41,392 nucleotides of DNA, from the NCBI GenBank assembly GCA_030123765.1, contig JASJXX010000012.1:1-41392 (forward strand). Direction: 5' to 3'. The stretch is from Actinomycetota bacterium (GTDB lineage: Bacteria; Actinomycetota; Acidimicrobiia; Spongiisociales; UBA5794). Each line of letters starts with the position of its first letter. Position 1 is the first letter of the stretch. The notes under the pieces are model-generated. The model did no database searches, was not told the DNA's origin, and worked only from the letters and a program-made list of their open reading frames with translations. Shown one piece after another: positions 8,446-17,488 of the stretch. The position numbers were made by a program, and so were the translations under genes.

Positions 8446-10197
8446 ATGATCCCCGTACGCGCATACTTCAGGCTCTTCTCCGGATACCTCCGGCCGCATC
8501 GTCCCAAGGCGATGTTGCTCGGTGTGATTCTCTCCGTCTCGATCGCGTTGCAGCTCGTGAACCCACAGCTGATCAAACGCTTCATCGATCAGGCGATGGC
8601 GGGATCTGCTGCATCGAGCCTGACACCGATCGCGATCATGTTCATGGTCGTTGCCGTGAGTCACCAGCTTCTGGCGGTGTGGTCGACGTATCTCGCCGAG
8701 CAGGTCGGATGGTCGGCAACCAACCAGCTCAGAGCTGACCTCACCGATCACGTCCTCTACCTCGACATGGGCTTCCACAAGAGCACGAGTCCTGGAGAGC
8801 TGATCGAGCGGATCGACGGCGATGTCACTGCGCTCTCGAACTTCTTCTCTTCGATGATCATCAAGGTGCTCGGAAACGCGGCCCTGATCGCCGGAGTGCT
8901 GATCATGCTCTGGCGGGAGTCATGGATGGTCGGGCTCACAATCACCGTGCTCACCGCCGGTACCTTCGCAGGCCTGTTCCGTCTCCACGGTGTCACGGTT
9001 CCGTGGCAGAAGGCGATCCGGGCGACAAGCGCTGAGATGTACGGGTTCATCGGCGAGCAGATCGACGGCACTGAAGACATCAAAGCGAGCGGAGCGATCC
9101 AATTCATGCTGTCACGATTCGATTCCATCCAACGCAAGTGGCTGCCTCAGGTCATTCGTGGATGGACGGGTTGGGCGATGATGTGGAGCGCGTCGATGGC
9201 CCTCTACTTCGCGTCGCTCGCTGCTGCGTTCGTGTTCGGATACTGGCTGTTCGGCATCGGCGCCCTCACACTCGGATCCGTGTTTCTCGTCTTCCGATAC
9301 GTCGAGATGGCACACCACCCGATCGAGCAGATCAGGGAACAGCTCATTGACCTTCAGAAGGCCGGGGCGTCGATCGAGCGGGTTGAACGGCTTCTCGCAA
9401 GGGAGTCTGCTCTCATCCAGGGCGGCGACCAACTCCTGCCCGATGGCCCGCTGCATCTGCGGTTTGAGAACGTGACATTCCGATACGATGACGAAGCGGG
9501 AGACAACGTCGTACTCGAAGCCGTCTCGTTCGATATCCAACCCGGCCGGGTAGTCGGGCTGCTGGGGCGCACGGGCTCAGGCAAGTCGACGATCGCCCGC
9601 CTCGTCACCCGCATGTACGAGCCTCAGGAGGGGGCCGTTCAGATCGGTGGCGTCGAGACGCGGAAGATCGAGATCACCGAACTGCGTCGCCGCGTCGCGA
9701 TGGTCACCCAGGACGTACAGCTATTCCGTGCCACGGTACGCGACAATCTCACCTTCTTCGACGAATCGATCAGCGACGACAGCCTGCTCGGCGTCATCCA
9801 CCAGCTTGAACTCGACGAGTGGCTGGCGTCGCTGCCCGCCGGTCTCGACTCCATGCTCGCCTCGGGAAGCGGAGGCCTCTCCGCCGGGCAAGCCCAACTG
9901 CTCGCCTTCACGAGGGTGTTTCTCAGGAACCCCGGCGTCGTCGTTCTCGATGAAGCATCATCACGCCTTGACCCGGCGACGGAGGTCCTCCTCGAACGTG
10001 CAGTGGGGAACTTGCTTGAGAACCGAACCGCGATCCTCATCGCCCACAGGCTCGAAACCGTGGCACGAGCTGATGACATCGTCATCCTCGAGAACGGTCG
10101 CGTCGTCGAACAGGGGGAGCGCGAGCTGCTGCAAGCCGATCCGAAATCGCTCTTCTCGCGTCTGCTCGCGACAGGGATGGAGGAGGCCCTCGTATGA
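8446..10197 (+). CDS. ABC transporter ATP-binding/permease protein (exporter half 1)
   Basis: TM domain; Walker A GRTGSGKST; Walker B VVVLDEASS; signature LSAGQ; H-loop AHR. Confidence 0.93.
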   Translation: MIPVRAYFRLFSGYLRPHRPKAMLLGVILSVSIALQLVNPQLIKRFIDQAMAGSAASSLTPIAIMFMVVAVSHQLLAVWSTYLAEQVGWSATNQLRADLTDHVLYLDMGFHKSTSPGELIERIDGDVTALSNFFSSMIIKVLGNAALIAGVLIMLWRESWMVGLTITVLTAGTFAGLFRLHGVTVPWQKAIRATSAEMYGFIGEQIDGTEDIKASGAIQFMLSRFDSIQRKWLPQVIRGWTGWAMMWSASMALYFASLAAAFVFGYWLFGIGALTLGSVFLVFRYVEMAHHPIEQIREQLIDLQKAGASIERVERLLARESALIQGGDQLLPDGPLHLRFENVTFRYDDEAGDNVVLEAVSFDIQPGRVVGLLGRTGSGKSTIARLVTRMYEPQEGAVQIGGVETRKIEITELRRRVAMVTQDVQLFRATVRDNLTFFDESISDDSLLGVIHQLELDEWLASLPAGLDSMLASGSGGLSAGQAQLLAFTRVFLRNPGVVVLDEASSRLDPATEVLLERAVGNLLENRTAILIAHRLETVARADDIVILENGRVVEQGERELLQADPKSLFSRLLATGMEEALV

Positions 10198-11990
10198 GCC
10201 GCCAACCCACACCCGCATTCACCCGCGTTCTCTTCAGGATGATCCGCCAACAGCCGATCCGATACGCCTTCGCTCTCTTCCTCTGGGTGACCATCTGGAC
10301 CATGCCGATCCTCATCGGACTCATCTCAGCGAGATACTTCGACGCGCTCGTCGACGGAATGGAGGTCACGACCCTGACCCTCCTCATCACGGCAGTGCTC
10401 GCCTACGCGTTCATCCGATCAGCCTTCATCTTCCTTGGAATGCGGAACCACGCGTCGCTGCTCTTTCGCACGGCCGCAACGATGCGACGGAACCTCCTTG
10501 TCCGCATCTTCGAACTCCCCGGCGCTGCAGGTCTTGAGGCGACCCCCGGCGAAGCGGTGAGCAGGTTCCGCGACGACGTCGAGCATGTGATCGAACCGTT
10601 CGACCTGTTCGTCGACTTCATCGGGGCTCTCGTCTCCGGGCTCATCGCATTCGGGATCCTCTGGACGATCGACCCCGTCATCACCGCCGTGATCGCCCTT
10701 CCGGTGACGATCGTCGCGATCGTCTCGAACCGCACAGGCGGGCTCCTGCGAAGGTACCGGCGCCAGGCGCGCGACGCGACCGAGGCGATCACAGGCTTCC
10801 TCGGAGAGACGTTCTCCGCTACGCAGTCGGTCAAGGTTGCCGGCGCCGAACCGCACATGCTCCGTCGCCTCACGCAGCTCAACGAGGTACGCAGGACAAT
10901 GATGGTGCGGGACCGGACACTCACCGCAGTGCTCGAGGCTGTCTTTCGCAATACGGTGAACATCGGCACCGGCCTGATTCTGCTGCTCGCAGCCGGGCGG
11001 CTCACGGCGACGGGTGACGCGGGAATCTCACTCGGCGAGTTCGCTCTCTTCGTGTTCCTCCTCACCCAGGTCACCGATTCCGCCTACTTCTACGGCCTCT
11101 ACATGGCCCGAGCCAAGCAGGGCAGCGTGAGCGTTGAACGCCTTGCTGCCACGCTGTCGGGTGAACCGTGGCAGCGGCTGATGGAGGACACCAAACTCGG
11201 ACTCGACGACGATGTGTCGGAGAGCGCCATGACGTCTGCTGCACCGGATCCGTTCGTGTCTCTCTCGGTGCGCGATCTGACGTATCGCTACCGCGATTCG
11301 ACCAACGGCATCGACGGTGTAGACCTCGACATAGCCCGCGGGGAGTTCGTTGTCATCACCGGCCGCATCGGATCGGGGAAGACGACGCTCCTGCGCACGA
11401 TCCTCGGGCTCCTCCCCGCCGAGAGAGGCACCGTGCTCTGGAACGGCGAAATCGTCGAAGATCCCTCGACGTATCTCACCCCTCCCCGGGCGGCATACAC
11501 AGCTCAGGTGCCCCGCCTGTTCTCCATGTCGCTTGAAGAGAATCTCGTTCTCGGTGCTGTACTCGAGAGTGGTCGGCTCGACGAGTCGATCCACATCGCC
11601 ACGATGCGTCACGACATCGACATGATGCCTGAGGGACTTCAGACCCGGATCGGCCCTCGGGGGGTGCGTCTCTCCGGCGGCCAGGTGCAGCGCTCCGCTG
11701 CAGCCCGGATGTTCGCGAGGTCGCCGCAGCTCATCGTCCTGGACGACGTGTCCTCCGCCCTGGACGTCGAGACCGAGCAGATGCTCTGGGAGCGCCTCTT
11801 CGAGGCCCGCAGGGACGTCGCCGTCCTCGTCGTCTCGCACCGCCACGCCGCGCTCGCGCAAGCAGACCGCGTGATCGTGATGGATGCGGGACGCGTGGTC
11901 GCCGTAGGAGCGGCGAGTGAACTCAACGAGTCGTCAGAGGCGTTCCGGGCGATCTGGGATGGATCGCCTGGTGCTCCTAACCCCTCGTGA
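10194..11990 (+). CDS. ABC transporter ATP-binding/permease protein (exporter half 2)
   Basis: TM domain; Walker A GRIGSGKTT; Walker B LIVLDDVSS; signature LSGGQ; ATGA overlap with half 1. Confidence 0.93.
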   Translation: MSRQPTPAFTRVLFRMIRQQPIRYAFALFLWVTIWTMPILIGLISARYFDALVDGMEVTTLTLLITAVLAYAFIRSAFIFLGMRNHASLLFRTAATMRRNLLVRIFELPGAAGLEATPGEAVSRFRDDVEHVIEPFDLFVDFIGALVSGLIAFGILWTIDPVITAVIALPVTIVAIVSNRTGGLLRRYRRQARDATEAITGFLGETFSATQSVKVAGAEPHMLRRLTQLNEVRRTMMVRDRTLTAVLEAVFRNTVNIGTGLILLLAAGRLTATGDAGISLGEFALFVFLLTQVTDSAYFYGLYMARAKQGSVSVERLAATLSGEPWQRLMEDTKLGLDDDVSESAMTSAAPDPFVSLSVRDLTYRYRDSTNGIDGVDLDIARGEFVVITGRIGSGKTTLLRTILGLLPAERGTVLWNGEIVEDPSTYLTPPRAAYTAQVPRLFSMSLEENLVLGAVLESGRLDESIHIATMRHDIDMMPEGLQTRIGPRGVRLSGGQVQRSAAARMFARSPQLIVLDDVSSALDVETEQMLWERLFEARRDVAVLVVSHRHAALAQADRVIVMDAGRVVAVGAASELNESSEAFRAIWDGSPGAPNPS

Positions 11991-12549
11991 TCGCGAGGAT
12001 CTCGATCTCGAAAGTGAGCGCCTCTCCGGCGAGCAAGTGATTGGTGTCGAGGGTGACCGTGGCTTCGGTCACCTTGAGCACGACGGCTGACTGCCCGCTC
12101 GTGAGAAAGACGGTCTCGCCGACCTCGACATCACCCTGCTCAGGATTGAAAGGAACCTCGACGACGTTCGCTTCGCTCCACTCTCCGTATGCGTTCGCCG
12201 GTTCGATGCGCACCGTTCGCACGTCTCCAACCTTCCCTCCGCGAACACCCTCGTCGAATCCCGAGATCACCTGTCCGGTGCCAACCGTGAAGGAGAACGG
12301 GATGTCGCGTTCGCGTGACGAATCGAACTGGGATCCGTCGTCGAGTGTGCCCACGTAATGAACTTCGACGACATCGCCGTCCTGGACGATGAAGCCTTCG
12401 TCCGGCACGGCAGGTGTCGGTCCTTCAGTCGTCTCAGTAACCCCGGCGCTCGTCGTCGTTGTGCTAGCCGCCGTCTCCTCATCCGCGCTGGTGGCGCACG
12501 AGGAGACAACGATTGCGATCGAGAGGGCGACGAGAAGGCGAGGACGCAT
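11977..12549 (-). CDS. FKBP-type peptidyl-prolyl isomerase lipoprotein, SlyD-like
   Basis: Lipobox VSSC; VHYVGTLDDGSQFDSS; TLDTNHLLAGEALTFEIEI resembles SlyD C-terminal motif. Confidence 0.82.
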   Translation of the reverse strand: MRPRLLVALSIAIVVSSCATSADEETAASTTTTSAGVTETTEGPTPAVPDEGFIVQDGDVVEVHYVGTLDDGSQFDSSRERDIPFSFTVGTGQVISGFDEGVRGGKVGDVRTVRIEPANAYGEWSEANVVEVPFNPEQGDVEVGETVFLTSGQSAVVLKVTEATVTLDTNHLLAGEALTFEIEILAITRG

Positions 12550-12660
12550 GGGGTGACTCCGTGGCTGGGGCGGACCCGTGTGAGGGTACAGGAACGAGTG
12601 TGTACTCCCCGCACCGCGTTCCGCCGACTCTCGCCTTCATCCAACAGGTACCCTGGCCTG

Positions 12661-14433
12661 ATGGCGAACTACACACCCCCTGTACGAGACATCATGTTCA
12701 CGCTCAACACCGTCGCGGACGTCGATTCGATTCTCGCCCTGCCCGACTTCGCTCACGTCGACCCGGGCACGATCGAGGACGTCCTCGATGAAGCCGCACG
12801 CTTCTTCTCCGAGGTCTTCGCTCCCACGAACGAGGTCGGAGACCAGAAGGGCGCGTTGCTCGAAGACGGCAACGTCATCACACCCGATGAGTTCAAGCCG
12901 GTGTGGAAGAAGCTCGTCGAGGCGGGCTGGACCGCGGTCACGGGCTCAACGGAGTACGGGGGCCACGGGTTCCCCAAGACGATCGGTCTCACAGTCTCAG
13001 AGATGATGACCTCGGCGAACCTGGCGTTCTCCCTGAACCCGATGCTCACTGGAAGCGGTATCACGCTTCTGGATCGTCACGGGAGCGATGAATTGCGCGA
13101 TCAGTATCTGGCAAAACTCATCTCGTGTGAGTGGACAGGCACCATGGTGCTCACCGAGACAGAGGCCGGCTCAGACGTGGGAGCAGTACGCACAAAAGCA
13201 GTGCGCAACCCCGACGGGTCCTACGCGATCAGTGGTACAAAGATCTTCATCACGTGGGGGGACCACGACCTCACCGACAACATCATCCACCTCGTCCTTG
13301 CCCGCACACCCGACGCCCCGGCAGGCACCAGAGGCATCTCCCTGTTCATAGTCCCTAAGTTCCTCCTGCAGGACGATGGCACCCCCGGAGAGCGCAACAG
13401 CGTGGAGACAGTCTCGCTCGAACACAAGCTCGGCATCCACGCGAGCCCGACCTGCGTGATGGCGTTCAACAACGCTACGGGATACATCGTCGGTGACGAG
13501 AACCAGGGCATGCGTTACATGTTCACGATGATGAACCAGGCCCGTCTCGAGGTCGGCCTTGAAGGCCTCTCTATCGCGGAGCGGTCCTACCAGCACGCCG
13601 CTGAGTACGCGAAGGGCCGCATCCAGGGCAGAGCTGTCGGATCAACCGAGCTCTCGCCCATCATCGACCACATCGATGTACGGCGGATGCTGATGACGAT
13701 GAAAGCGCTCACAGAAGCGATGCGCGGACTCATCTACGACGCGGCGGCTGCTGAAGATCGCCTCGAGCACGGTGAGGACGAGAGTACGAGAAGCGCAGGT
13801 GGCGAGCGCCTCGCCCTGCTCACACCCGTGGCGAAGGCCTGGTGCACCGATCGCGGCGTTGAGATCGCATCGATAGGAGTGCAGGTGCTTGGCGGCATGG
13901 GGTTCATCGAAGAGGCAGGTGCCGCACAGTTCTACCGCGATGCCAGAATCGCTCCCATCTATGAAGGCACGAACGGGATTCAGGCACTTGATCTCGTCAT
14001 GCGAAAACTCCGACTCTCCGATGGTGCTGTCGTTGACCGGTATCTGGATGAGATCGAGGCACTCGATGCACAGCTCTCCGGGGCTGGAGCCGACCTGAGC
14101 GACGTGCGCCATCAACTTGTCCTCGCGGTCGCCTCCGTGCGCGAGGCGACCGCGTGGCTGAACGAATCCGAGGATGTGCGTGCAAGAATGGCTGGCGCAA
14201 CACCGTATCTCGAGATGTTCGGCACCCTCGCGGGGGGCTACTACCTCGCCAGGCAGGCTCTCGCCGCACTCCCCGACGCGGATGCCGACTCGTGGATGGC
14301 AGCGAAGGTCGCTACCTCGCGTTTCTACGCGATCAACCTGCTGCCCAAGGTGCATGGCCTTCTGCCAAGCGTTGTCGGTGGCCCCCAGCTCCTGACCGCG
14401 GTCCCCGACGTACACCTCGGAGCGTCTCGGTGA
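12661..14433 (+). CDS. Acyl-CoA dehydrogenase
   Basis: TMVLTETEAGSDVGAVRTKA, GVQVLGGMGFIEEAGAAQFYRDARIAPIYEGTNGIQALDL; ATG 6 nt after TACCCT. Confidence 0.92.
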   Translation: MANYTPPVRDIMFTLNTVADVDSILALPDFAHVDPGTIEDVLDEAARFFSEVFAPTNEVGDQKGALLEDGNVITPDEFKPVWKKLVEAGWTAVTGSTEYGGHGFPKTIGLTVSEMMTSANLAFSLNPMLTGSGITLLDRHGSDELRDQYLAKLISCEWTGTMVLTETEAGSDVGAVRTKAVRNPDGSYAISGTKIFITWGDHDLTDNIIHLVLARTPDAPAGTRGISLFIVPKFLLQDDGTPGERNSVETVSLEHKLGIHASPTCVMAFNNATGYIVGDENQGMRYMFTMMNQARLEVGLEGLSIAERSYQHAAEYAKGRIQGRAVGSTELSPIIDHIDVRRMLMTMKALTEAMRGLIYDAAAAEDRLEHGEDESTRSAGGERLALLTPVAKAWCTDRGVEIASIGVQVLGGMGFIEEAGAAQFYRDARIAPIYEGTNGIQALDLVMRKLRLSDGAVVDRYLDEIEALDAQLSGAGADLSDVRHQLVLAVASVREATAWLNESEDVRARMAGATPYLEMFGTLAGGYYLARQALAALPDADADSWMAAKVATSRFYAINLLPKVHGLLPSVVGGPQLLTAVPDVHLGASR

Positions 14434-14592
14434 CCGGCTGCACGACTTCTCTGATCGGGAGCGCCGAGTCGCAGTGGCCCCTACGGTCGGCAACGCTGCC
14501 GGCGGCGCAGCGCGCAAGTCCTGCAGTAAGTACCCCCTCGTCACGGCTACCGTTCAGGGTGAGGGCACACCTCTCCTACCTCGCCCTCAAGT

Positions 14593-15828
14593 ATGACTAC
14601 TGAAACAACCACAGAGACCGTGACGACGTTCGCGAGTCTCGGCGTTCCCGAAGACCTCGTCGAGTTGCTCGCCAGTCAGGGAATCACGTCGCCATTCCCC
14701 ATTCAGGCGTTGACGATAACTGACGCCCTCAGCGGCAAAGACATCACAGGAAGAGCTGAGACGGGCTCGGGCAAGACCCTGGCATTCGGCATCCCGATGA
14801 TCATCCAGGTCGTCAAGTCGAGGCCCAGGCGACCGCAAGGACTCGTGCTCGTTCCCACGAGGGAGCTCGCTCTCCAGGTGGCACGCGCCCTCGCTCCTCT
14901 CCTTCATCTGCGGGGTCTGACAGCCGTCGCGATATACGGCGGTGCGCCGATGAGTGACCAGATGGATGCGCTCAAGAACGGCGCGTCGATCGCCATCGCT
15001 ACCCCGGGACGTCTCATCGATCTCCTCGAGCGCAGAGCTTTCGACCCGCAGGACGTCAGCATCGTCGTGATCGACGAGGCTGACCAGATGGCGGACATGG
15101 GGTTCATGCCCCAGGTGCGGAAGATCATGGCTCAGATCCCCGACAACCGCCAGACTCTCCTCTTCTCAGCGACCCTCGATCACCAGGTCCAAGAGTTGAT
15201 CGACCGATACATGCATGACCCCGTAAACCACGACGTTGTGTCTTCGTCGGAGAACATCGTGGGGATGGAGCACCGGTTCCTCAAGGTGCACTACATGGAC
15301 AAGGCCAAGGTAGTGGCTGAGATCTCCCGACACAACAGCCGCATCCTCGCCTTTACACGAATGAAGTCTGGAGCAGACCGCCTCTCGACGGAGCTCCGTT
15401 CTCTCGGTGTCTCCGCAGCTCCGATCCACGGAGACCTACCCCAACGTAAGCGAGAACAGTCGCTGGACCGCTTCGCGCGGGGCGAGATCGGCGTCCTTGT
15501 CGCGACGAACGTCGCAGCACGCGGACTTCACATAGACGGAGTCGACGTGGTGATCCACTTCGACCCACCGGACGATCCGAAAACGTATCTGCACCGCAGC
15601 GGCCGCACCGCTCGTGCCGGGGAGGACGGACTCGTCGTGACCCTCGTTGAGTGGGATCAGGTCAATGAGGTCCTCGGCATCCAGCGAAGAGCGAGTCTGA
15701 ACATTCCGATCGTAAAGATGTTCTCGAACGACGAACGGCTCGCTGATCTTGTAGGTTGGGTACCTCCGCCCGAAGAAGCACCGTTCACAGCAAAGTCGAT
15801 CAAGAAACGCAAACGACGCGGCTTCTAG
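14593..15828 (+). CDS. DEAD/DEAH box RNA helicase
   Basis: AETGSGKT, PTRELALQV, DEADQMADMGF, SAT, HRSGRTARAG motifs; basic tail KSIKKRKRRGF. Confidence 0.95.
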   Translation: MTTETTTETVTTFASLGVPEDLVELLASQGITSPFPIQALTITDALSGKDITGRAETGSGKTLAFGIPMIIQVVKSRPRRPQGLVLVPTRELALQVARALAPLLHLRGLTAVAIYGGAPMSDQMDALKNGASIAIATPGRLIDLLERRAFDPQDVSIVVIDEADQMADMGFMPQVRKIMAQIPDNRQTLLFSATLDHQVQELIDRYMHDPVNHDVVSSSENIVGMEHRFLKVHYMDKAKVVAEISRHNSRILAFTRMKSGADRLSTELRSLGVSAAPIHGDLPQRKREQSLDRFARGEIGVLVATNVAARGLHIDGVDVVIHFDPPDDPKTYLHRSGRTARAGEDGLVVTLVEWDQVNEVLGIQRRASLNIPIVKMFSNDERLADLVGWVPPPEEAPFTAKSIKKRKRRGF

Positions 15829-15861
15829 CAGCGCACGCCTGACCTTGCGCAAGGAGTGACG

Positions 15862-16371
15862 ATGACCAACGAGTACGACGCCGCACCCGACCTGACGATT
15901 GACCTCGCCAAGAGCCACAAGGCTGTTCTGCACACGAGCGAAGGCGATATCACGATCGATTTCTACGCCGTCGACGCTCCCCAGACCGTGAACAACTTCC
16001 TCTTCCTCGCGAACGACGGCTTCTACGACGGAGTGATCTTCCATCGCGTGATCCCGGGATTCATGGTGCAGGGTGGTGACCCGACAGGCACAGGCAGTGG
16101 CGGCCCCGGCTACAAGTTCCGCGACGAGACCCACTCCAAGACGAGCTACAAGCGAGGCACCCTCGCGATGGCGAACTCGGGTCCGAACACGAACGGCAGC
16201 CAGTTCTTCATCATGCACGCCGATTACGGCCTTCCGAACCAGTACACGATCTTCGGAGAGGTATCCGACGGTATTGAAGTTGTCGACGCCATCGCGGGCA
16301 AGCCGACCGGCGCCCAGGACAAGCCGCACGATCCCGTCACGATCAACTCCGTGACGGTCACCGAAGCCTAG
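15862..16371 (+). CDS. Cyclophilin-type peptidyl-prolyl isomerase
   Basis: FHRVIPGFMVQGGDPTGTGSGGPGYKF, MANSGPNTNGSQFFI; AAGGAG SD upstream of ATG 15862. Confidence 0.93.
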   Translation: MTNEYDAAPDLTIDLAKSHKAVLHTSEGDITIDFYAVDAPQTVNNFLFLANDGFYDGVIFHRVIPGFMVQGGDPTGTGSGGPGYKFRDETHSKTSYKRGTLAMANSGPNTNGSQFFIMHADYGLPNQYTIFGEVSDGIEVVDAIAGKPTGAQDKPHDPVTINSVTVTEA

Positions 16372-16408
16372 GCGGCGCGGCATCTTCGCACGGCCGCGCT
16401 AGCGTGGG

Positions 16409-17278
16409 GTGAAGATGGAATGGCTTCTTGAACCTTTTGCTCTCGGCTTCCAGCAGCGCGCTCTGCTCGCTGGTTCCCTCGCTGCGATCGTCTTCTCCGT
16501 CGTCGGAACGTGGGTGGTCATCCGGGGAATGACCTTCCTCGGCGACGCGCTCGTGCACGGCGTGATCCCGGGCATCGCTCTCGGGGTGCTCTTCGGCTTC
16601 AATCCGCTGATCGGGGCGGCTGCAGCCGCTCTCGTGATGCTCGGAGGCATCCACCTTGTGCACAGACAGACCACGTTCTCCGAAGACACGGGGATCGGCC
16701 TTCTCTTCGCCGGGATGCTCGCTCTCGGTGTCATCCTCATCTCCAGAACACCGGACCCTGATGGCGCGCTAACCACCATCCTGTTCGGTGACACGCTGGG
16801 TGTCACCCAGTTCGACATCGCCGTCATCGCCGTCGTCGCAGTTCTCACCGTCGGCGGAACGGTGCTCCTCTACCGGCGACTCCTCGTACTCGCGTTCAAC
16901 GAGCAGAAGGCTGCCCTGCTCGGCCTTCGGCCACGTGTGACACACGCCATCCTGCTCGGGCTCATCACTCTCGCGATCGTGGGGTCCTTCCAGACGGTCG
17001 GCACGTTACTCGTGTTCGGCCTGCTGGTCGGACCGCCCGCGACGGCAGCGCTCCTCGTGCGCCGGGTTCCCGCGATGATGCTCACCGCTGGTGCGATCGG
17101 CCTCTTCGCGGTGGCCGGAGGGCTCTTCATCAGTTTTCACGCCGACACTTCAGGATCCGCGACGATGGCACTCATCCCGATCGTGCTGTTCTTCGTCGTC
17201 CTTGCGGTGAAGTCTCTGATACGCAGGACACCGACGACGACGGACGAGGGCTCACGAGCCGGCATGACTACGACCTGA
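16409..17278 (+). CDS. Metal (Zn/Mn) ABC transporter permease
   Basis: ABC-3 family TM protein (GDALVHGVIPGIALG, GLLVGPPATAALLV). Confidence 0.88.
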   Translation: MKMEWLLEPFALGFQQRALLAGSLAAIVFSVVGTWVVIRGMTFLGDALVHGVIPGIALGVLFGFNPLIGAAAAALVMLGGIHLVHRQTTFSEDTGIGLLFAGMLALGVILISRTPDPDGALTTILFGDTLGVTQFDIAVIAVVAVLTVGGTVLLYRRLLVLAFNEQKAALLGLRPRVTHAILLGLITLAIVGSFQTVGTLLVFGLLVGPPATAALLVRRVPAMMLTAGAIGLFAVAGGLFISFHADTSGSATMALIPIVLFFVVLAVKSLIRRTPTTTDEGSRAGMTTT

Positions 17279-17419
17279 GGTCGTCCCGAGGCCCCGGCGC
17301 GAAAGTTGTGCAGTCTTGTGATCGGTACACTGACCCGACGCGCCGCAGAGTCGATGGTTCGGAGCAGGGCCTTTCAACGCCAGCGGTGTCGGGAACGATG
17401 GCGAGAGGAGAACCCCAAG

Positions 17420-17488
17420 ATGGCGCGAGCAGTATCGAACGCCCGGGTCCGCGCCACTCACGGTCGTCACCCTGACGTCTGCGCATGA
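17420..17488 (+). CDS. Putative 22-aa short ORF MARAVSNARVRATHGRHPDVCA coupled to mrpA
   Basis: AGAGGAG SD at 17404-17410; stop overlaps mrpA start (ATGA). Confidence 0.4.
   Translation: MARAVSNARVRATHGRHPDVCA

Noticed and set aside
11028-11861. 277-aa minus-strand ORF opposite ABC exporter half 2
   Set aside because: Mirror ORF of a conserved ATPase domain; composition is Arg/Glu/Gly-rich artefact
12358-12660. N-terminal 101-aa extension of the acyl-CoA dehydrogenase ORF
   Set aside because: The extension is antisense to the FKBP lipoprotein gene and Arg-rich; the family-like start MANYTPPVRDIMF at 12661 has a TACCCT box 6 nt upstream
13642-14544. 300-aa minus-strand ORF opposite the acyl-CoA dehydrogenase
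   Set aside because: Antisense to a well-supported gene, with no recognisable domain
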